From assembly GCA_039545315.1 (NCBI GenBank), contig BCIM01000006.1:682001-746000 (forward strand): 64,000 nucleotides of DNA, in the 5' to 3' direction. Shown here piece after piece: positions 58,235 to 64,000 of this stretch; positions within the stretch are counted from its first letter, which is position 1; each line of letters begins with the position of its first letter. Below the pieces are notes generated by a model, which had not been told where the DNA came from, ran no database searches, and saw only the letters and a list, made by a program, of their open reading frames with translations. Position numbers and translations under genes: made by a program. The DNA comes from Kondoa malvinella (Eukaryota; Basidiomycota; Agaricostilbomycetes; Agaricostilbales; Kondoaceae).

Positions 58235-59394
58235 CTATACATACTCTTTGAGCAATTCCTGTTTCTGTCTTTGGAGAATCGCAGCTTCCACCTCTTCCGC
58301 TGATGGTAATTTAGGCGGTTGCAGATCTATCGCTCTCAAAGCAGTAAAGATTCGATGTCCAGCACCAGTCCCTTCTACTTCTCCTCTTGTCTTTTTGACT
58401 GATTCGTCGTTCGTCGGTGCCTTTCGCTTTGAACCTGGAGCGGCTGTATTGTCTTCGCTTTCAGTCGTCGAAGCGCCAAGGGTAATGTATTCTGCTCGTG
58501 GACATGGAGGACAGGGTGTATCCTCTGGGAAACCGATAATGGTAGCTAGGTTAGACCAATTCTCTTCCCATGCTGGAGCAAACATCAATTTTAGTCGCGT
58601 AGAGTGGGGAGGTTAAAACGTACCTTCTTCTTCTGCTTCCCGCTCTGATTTTAGTAGAGCTGTATCTTGCTCGTCTAGATCGCCGTAATAGTCTGGTCCG
58701 ACGTTGTCGAAAATGGTAGTTTGCTCCTTCTTGTATGAAGCTTCTAGACTTGCTTCGGCGGCTGTGGTAACCATGCTCGATGAGCTATACAACACAGCCA
58801 ACTCGTGTGGTCCTCACCTTGTTCTTCAAACAGCTCTTTCACACCAGGTAGTTCCTTTGCTCGACCAAAATATCTAAACATACGATCAGTGCTGAAATAT
58901 GATTACGAGAAGATAAGACGCACTTGTAGCCTCTCATGCCCGGCACAACAGAGCCATCTGGATTGACCATTTGCGGTGCAGCTCTTCTGTAATTCGCACC
59001 ACCCAATTCAATGATCCGATTCTCCCAATGCCATTTCTCCCTCAGCAGCTTATTGATCTCGTCGTTCAAATCTCGAACTTCATAATCCGTCATACCCTCT
59101 GTACACGCATTAGCATAGCATAGGCTAGGCAGCAGAATACCGCACGATCTTGGATTTTCGACACTTTCCTGCTCACATCCTTTAATATTTCACCCCTCCA
59201 ACGTTCGCATTGTCTCAAGTCGGTGCAAATGGACGCTACTCGAGGTCTGCGATCACCTCGAGCTACCAAACCCATTTCTCGCCCTTTGGCTTCCCTGAAG
59301 CGGAACAGCATAGACCTGTGTGCCTCTCCTTTAGCTGTGCCATTCGTGTGAGGGAGATGACAACGGACTGTGCCTTCTCTTCATTTCTCGCCAT
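58235..59394 (-). CDS. ISY1: Pre-mRNA-splicing factor ISY1
   Basis: NineTeen-complex-associated spliceosome factor. A tiny first exon (MARNEEKAQ from 59394) splices to SMLFRFREAKGREMGLVA. RRPRVASICTDLRQCERWRG, EILKDVSRKVSKIQD, MTDYEVRDLNDEINKLLREK and WHWENRIIELGGANYRR are textbook ISY1 segments, followed by GSVVPGMRGYKYFGRAKELP and GVKELFEEQ. The C-terminal extension (SLEASYKKEQTTIFDNVGPD, YYGDLDEQDTALLKSEREAE, then a variable tail) ends KQELLKEYV at 58235. Five exons. The stop is 33 bp from the MTG1 stop. Confidence 0.92.
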
Positions 59395-59825
59395 ACTGAG
59401 TGTGAGTGTTGAAGGTGGTTCGTGTCAAGAGACGCAAAGGAAATTGGCTTTGACAATGTCAACCAATAATTTCTTGAGCAGGCTGCGAGAGAGACAGCGG
59501 AGTACGGCTACGCAGTGCCTTTGATACCCATTGAGCAGAAAGCGACCTTCGAAACAGACAAATTGACATGCATATTTCGACATGCGTCTTGTCAACACCT
59601 CTCAAATCTCTCTATATGCTCTGTCTCCCTTCCTATCTGCTCTCATCTATCTGCTTCAAATCATGTGTCTTGGCCTCGAGATGTGCAGCACGTAAGCCTC
59701 ATCTAGCTCGGAAGAATACTATTTGCCCTTGCGTGTCCCGCTTCAATCTTTCTAGCTTTTGGTCGCATGCTTGGTCCTCTTGTAGCTGCTGCCCTTGGTT
59801 CGTACCATCCAAATAAAGACACACG

Positions 59826-61365
59826 ATGAGGGGAAAGATAGCAGTTGAAGAGTATGCTCCTTCCTCGCGTTCTACATACCAGGGCTGATGGAAAGACAGA
59901 GCTGTGACTATGCCAGAGCTAGTCGCCTCTTTTGCTAGAGGTGCACCGAACTATAGCGCTCAAGCAGCTAAAGCAATGGGCGATAAACTGCTCGATATCC
60001 ATGAGACGAGGTTAAAGGAGATGGATGCGAATGGAGTCGAATACCAGCTGCTAGCTGTGGTATGTTTTCTGCTCGATTCAAAGAACACCTCTGATGAGGT
60101 TGATAGACTGCACCTGGAGCACAAGGGATTTACAAGAAAGAGGAAGCTGAAGATCTAGCTACTCGAGCGAATGACTACCTCGCTGCTGAAGTAAAGAAGA
60201 ACCCGCAGCGCTTTGGTGCTCTTTGTTCACTCTCTATGCATGTACGTTCGCCGACTGTCACGAACGAGTAGAGCTGATTGTATAGAATAGGATCCGGCTC
60301 AAGCTGCGCAAGAGTTGGAACGCGCTGTGAAAGAGCTGGGTTTCTTTGGTGGCCTGGTCAATGACTATCAATCTGTATGTCTACCTTCTTCCTTGTGGAT
60401 GCTTTTGACGAGAAAGTAGATCGACGACGAAGAAGGAATGATCTTCTTTGACCAACCAGGTAAGCAGCTAGCCTCCCTCATTATAAAAAGCTTACCCCGC
60501 GCAATAGAATACGACATCTTCTGGAAGAAAGTCGAAGAATTAGACGTACGTCCCAATGCAAGCCTTTCGAGCTTCAGCTGACATCAATCCAGGTGGTCAT
60601 CTATATTCATCCTCGACCACAAGTTCCATCAGTCAACAAGACACTCTTCGCTGGTCGGAAATGGCTTGAAGGCGCTGCTCTGGCGTTCACATTCGGAGTC
60701 GCGACGCATACTCTGGGTCTGTGTGTCAATGGTGTATTTGTGGGTCGTCCACTGTCAGTAAAGGTAGGACAGATCTGACGAGCAGTACAGGATCGCTTCC
60801 CTGGTGCTCGTATTGCTATTGGGCAGTAAGTACCTGTCGATCTTCTTTAAAGTCTGCTGAAAGAAAGGACAGCGGAGGAGAAATGATCCGTAAGCTTTGA
60901 CACTACTAGATGCAACACAGCTCATAGAACGCTAGCCTACAATCTATGGCGGACGGACAACCGATTGAAGCTTTTCGGCAAGGCTCGAGGGCTTCCCATG
61001 GCCAAGCCTTTGCGACACTATTTCGCGCACAACATTTACATCACTACATCTGGCTGGTACTCTACTCCTGGTACATTGCCTCTCGATGACCATATCAACC
61101 AGCTGATTGGGTGCATAGGTCTCATCTGCGCAATGACGGAACTTGGTGCTAGTCGATGCATGTTTGCTATCGATTATCCATATGAAGATACCGGTAGGCT
61201 ACTAGTCTCTTTCAGCTCGCTCTCACTGATTGTTCGTTAGCGCCTGGCTGCGAATGGTGGGACAAAGTGCCAATTTCTGCTACAGACCAAGTGGATATCG
61301 GTCGTAACAACGCCATCAAGGCGTTCAAGCTACCTCTGCCTCTCAACAAGGCTGAAGTAATCTAG
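59826..61365 (+). CDS. Amidohydrolase, 2,3-dihydroxybenzoate decarboxylase-like
   Basis: TIM-barrel metal enzyme predicted to decarboxylate a hydroxybenzoate. MRGKIAVEEAVTMPE (split by the first intron) matches the fungal LEEAFALP-type start. ANGVEYQLLAVTAPGAQGIY, ANDYLAAEVKKNPQRFGALC, ELGFFGGLVNDYQS, YDIFWKKVEELD and VVIYIHPRP (metal or substrate His) follow. FPGARIAIGH then GGEMIPHRTLAYNLWR is rebuilt from a 17-nt exon (60873-60889) flanked by introns, so the active-site His codon is split. NIYITTSGWYSTP and ASRCMFAIDYPYEDT (metal Asp region) complete the active site. The C terminus NKAEVI ends at 61363-61365. About nine exons. An MFS transporter follows 186 bp downstream on the same strand. 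Confidence 0.86.
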
Positions 61366-61551
61366 CTTGAATCGTAAGAAATGTTCATATTCTGTATTTG
61401 GGTCTTATGTGGAAGGCAAGAAGTCTGACTCTCAGAAGTCGCGCTCGGATGTGTTTTGTTCTTCTCCATCTTGTCCCTCGCTCTCTCTCAGCCACACGCT
61501 CTCGCTGAGCTTTCCTTTTCTCGTGCCTGTCTATTGGCAAATTGTGATAAG

Positions 61552-63400
61552 ATGCAGGAGCGGTGGCAACGAGCGATTGTTGCGCTCTATATTACGGGCA
61601 TGATGGTGCTTTCCGTCGTCTTCCTCTCAGCTTGGCCCCACTCATATCTTGTGCCAGCTCTTTGTCGGTGTCAGTTTCGCTCAGCAACTTGCATATGGTT
61701 ACCCGCTGACCCTGAACATAGGCGGTTAAAGACTGCCTTCGGCCTTTACTGCCTTACTTTCATAATCACTAGTATGCTTCCTGCTAACCAATATGACTGA
61801 GCTCATCGAGTCCCCCTACAGTATCTTGAGCCCGCAACAAGGTGGTCGGCTGGTTCTTGCTCAAGTACTCGGAAATGTAGGTGAGAGTGCAAGCATTCAG
61901 AGGTATTCCTCACAAGCTCTGACAGGTAGTCGGCTGTCTCCTGGTCACCTCCATACTTCAAAGGTTACAGATGAAAGGCTCGATGGCTTTCGCAGCTGGT
62001 CTCCTACTTCTGGGCAGCTCTTTACTGTCCATCGGTCCTCATCTTCCGCTAGTCTTCATCAGTCTCTTCCAGCTGGGGCTTTCTAGCGGCTACTTTGAGT
62101 CGATACTCTGCACTTTGGCTTATCACAACTTTTCGGCTGAAGGGTTCACTGCTTCATTTGGTCTCGCCACGATCGGCGAGATACCTCTTCCATGGATGTG
62201 AGTGCCAGACGCTTCTTGTCGTTACATAGAGCTGATACCGACTCAGAATGATGCTCTTCATTCACCAAAATTGGCCATGGCATGTAAGCTAAAACGCGAC
62301 CTAGACTGCATTGATTTGAAAGAACACTCGTAGCAATACTTCTGGCTTCTAGTAGATGGCTCAATGATTGTGCTGGCATATCAGTGGCTCGTTCTGCCTC
62401 ATGCCCAATCTGCAATGACGCAGCAAGCACAACACAGTAAGCTGCCTCGATCGATTGAGTCTCGTGCTAACAAATGTCTCAGTCCGGAAGAGTACATCGA
62501 TCACAGAGCAATTTGTCAGCCTGGTGCGCTTGCCAGCTGTCAGGATTTGCACGTTTGCGCTCTTTCTTGGCGTAAGCATACGATTCAGCTCTACGACAGC
62601 TTGCTCATACGCTCGAACAGGATGCCTTCTCAGTCCTCCTGATCACCTGGCTGCCAATGTACTTGATGAACATCAAGTATGCCGAGCCAACGCATGTCTA
62701 CTTTTATCATCTCGCCTTGTAAGCTCAATTCCATCCTTCCTAGCAGCTTTCCGACCCATCTGCAGTACTGTAGGAACAGCTCTAGCAAGGATCATTCCAT
62801 TCATCAATTGGAAGTTGTGTTCCCGCTTTCGACCCTTCAACCCCCTGCTAACGCGACTGCTAACGAAGCTATCCCTCTCTACTAACGAGCTTCAACGTCC
62901 ACTTTTTTCCGCTATCGGTATCAGCACATTCCTGGCACTTGTATGGATCTTCAACAACGAAACCCTCAACGTCTGCTGTCTATTCAGCATCGGTTATTTA
63001 TGGGTGAGCCATTTTCTCTAGTATCGGCCACAGGCTGAATCTTACAGGGTCCAATCAAACCTTTCATCCTTACGAACGCTGCTGCACAAGCAGACGAAAG
63101 TCAGCGCATGACGCTCTTCAGTATGCTCTTAGCTTCAGGTAAGTCTCCTACGAGGCCGCAGCATCTAGTCTGATATATCATATAGGCTCTATTGGTGGCC
63201 TAGCAGGTCCATACCTATTCAGCATACTCATCGATTACACAACTCTTTCGCTCCTACCACTCGCTTGCATGCTCCTCCTGCTACTCCAAGGCGTCTTCTG
63301 CTTACTCATGCCTGCTCGACGTGCCGAAGATGAAGAGCATGTACCTAAGAGAATGCAGGAGAAGAGGCTTGACCCTGAGCATGGTCTCGGATGTCCATGA
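61552..63400 (+). CDS. MFS-type transporter
   Basis: Multi-pass membrane transporter in about ten exons. Segments: WQRAIVALYITGMM, LFVGVSFAQQLAYGYPLTL, QGGRLVLAQVLGNVVGCLLV, MAFAAGLLLLGSSLLSIGPH, LPLVFISLFQLGLSSGYFES, GSMIVLAYQWLVLP, FSVLLITWLPMYLM, AIGISTFLALVWIFNNETLN, SIGGLAGPYLFSILIDYTTL and ACMLLLLLQGVFCLLM. The charged cytosolic tail ends DPEHGLGCP at 63398-63400. The family is judged from the 10-12 helix pattern; no subfamily signature was found. Its position after the decarboxylase suggests uptake or export of an aromatic acid. Splice sites at 62640-62900 are the weakest. Confidence 0.65.
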
Positions 63401-63619
63401 TAATCAAATGCGGATAATAGACTATGAATGCATGAAAGAACTTTCGAAATGCTCTGTACAAACTAATGCTCTGCACAATATACTTCAAGACTGGACAAAA
63501 AATTCGAAAGGATTTCCTTCTTTTGACTATACATGAATGCCGTGTTTTTCGTTTAAAATGTCGTTTAAATGTTTCGTTAATGGTTAAAGACCAGCTTGTA
63601 AAGAGGTTGAGGTTGAGTA

Positions 63620-64000
63620 TCACACGATCTTTTCAGGATCTCCTGGTTGAGTCATGTTGGCTTTCTGTTCAGCGGCTTCTTCGAGCGAGAGTTGGTGTTC
63701 AATCATGCTGACTCTATACCGAAGGTTGTCGGACCAGTTGAGCGCTACACCGACGAGAGCGAGAGCAATGGCGAAGGTCAAGACGGCGGCGTTGAATGCT
63801 GGTGGCCATTGAGAGCTGTGAGAGGAATAAGCAAAGCGAACTTGCTACCGAAGCAGGTTTGGTACTTACTGTTCTCCCGTAACCCATCCAGCAAAGAGGT
63901 CTACCCAAAACGTCAGAATATAGAATGAAGCGCAAGAGACAAAGCACTCACTACCAAGAGCTGGCGAAAAGCAGCCTAAAGCAACCATAGCCCGGTATTC
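63620..64000 (-). CDS. 3' end of a membrane transporter gene (partial)
   Basis: The gene runs off the right edge. The last exons encode YRAMVALGCFSPALG, DLFAGWVTGE, then HSQWPPAFNAAVLTFAIALA with LVGVALNWSDNLRYRVSM. The hydrophilic end is IEHQLSLEEAAEQKANMTQP, stopping at 63620. This looks like the last TM helices and tail of an MFS carrier. Introns at about 63915-63950 and 63813-63868 keep frame. It is convergent with the preceding transporter, with about 220 bp between stops. Confidence 0.6.

Noticed and set aside
1..64000. tRNA, rRNA, transposon, CRISPR or viral elements
   Set aside because: I looked for B-box-like GGTTCGAATCC patterns, long terminal or inverted repeats, transposase or reverse-transcriptase motifs and regular repeat arrays and found none that hold up by eye; a tRNAscan, RepeatMasker or Rfam search would be decisive.

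Overview
This window is nuclear DNA from a filamentous or dimorphic fungus, most likely a basidiomycete. The evidence is dense, short spliceosomal introns (mostly 44-55 nt, a few of about 26-31 nt, with CTNAC/CTGAC-type branch points), a P450 of the basidiomycete fatty-acid-hydroxylase-like type, and fungal housekeeping genes (PRM1, SWR1, RMT2, DDB1, a Cdc25-type RasGEF, Hst3/4-type sirtuin, GRG-1). Base composition is near 50% GC and genes are tightly packed. The lineage (possibly Pucciniomycotina) is an inference from gene style, not a direct observation. No rRNA, tRNA, CRISPR, transposon or virus-like element was recognised. Gene models were assembled by eye by joining reading frames at GT...AG sites. 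Terminal motifs are usually solid, individual splice sites less so.

Layout. 0-9 kb: an HSL-type alpha/beta hydrolase (+), an orphan multi-pass membrane protein (-), a cytochrome P450 (-) and, divergent from it, an ACS-family MFS transporter (+). 9.6-13 kb: a back-to-back pair of tiny RNase III-fold proteins that have lost catalytic acids (- and +), then an Hst3/4-like sirtuin (+). 13-17.3 kb: a secreted Cys-containing orphan, a mitochondrial DUF1992 (DnaJC28-like) protein and a borealin-N-domain protein, all (-). 17.3-25.3 kb: DDB1 and a RasGEF, both (+). 25.5-30.5 kb: PRM1 (-) and a second orphan 7-TM protein (+). 31.4-35.6 kb: one gene whose reading frame joins an acyltransferase-3 membrane domain to an egghead-like GT2 glycosyltransferase. 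35.8-42.5 kb: three orphans. 42.9-46.1 kb: a DnaJ-X cochaperone (+) convergent with cytosolic TyrRS (-). 46.4-47.6 kb: a doubtful small gene and a GRG-1/CCG-1 stress protein. 48-58 kb: RMT2 (-), SWR1 (+), a UBAC2/Dsc2-like CUE protein (-) and MTG1 (+). 58.2-59.4 kb: ISY1 (-). 59.8-64 kb: a 2,3-dihydroxybenzoate-decarboxylase-like amidohydrolase and an MFS transporter (+), with the 3' end of another transporter (-) running off the window.

The genes are mostly unrelated housekeeping functions that share very short intergenic spaces. RMT2/SWR1 start codons are 75 bp apart and borealin/DDB1 84 bp apart; SWR1/Dsc2-like stop codons are 30 bp apart, MTG1/ISY1 33 bp and DnaJ/TyrRS 64 bp. Accessory character is concentrated in four places: P450 plus ACS transporter (3.9-9 kb), the RNase III-like pair (9.6-11 kb), the acyltransferase-glycosyltransferase fusion (31-36 kb) and the decarboxylase plus transporters (59.8-64 kb). 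The two strongest candidates for something undescribed are the RNase III-fold pair and the fusion protein.
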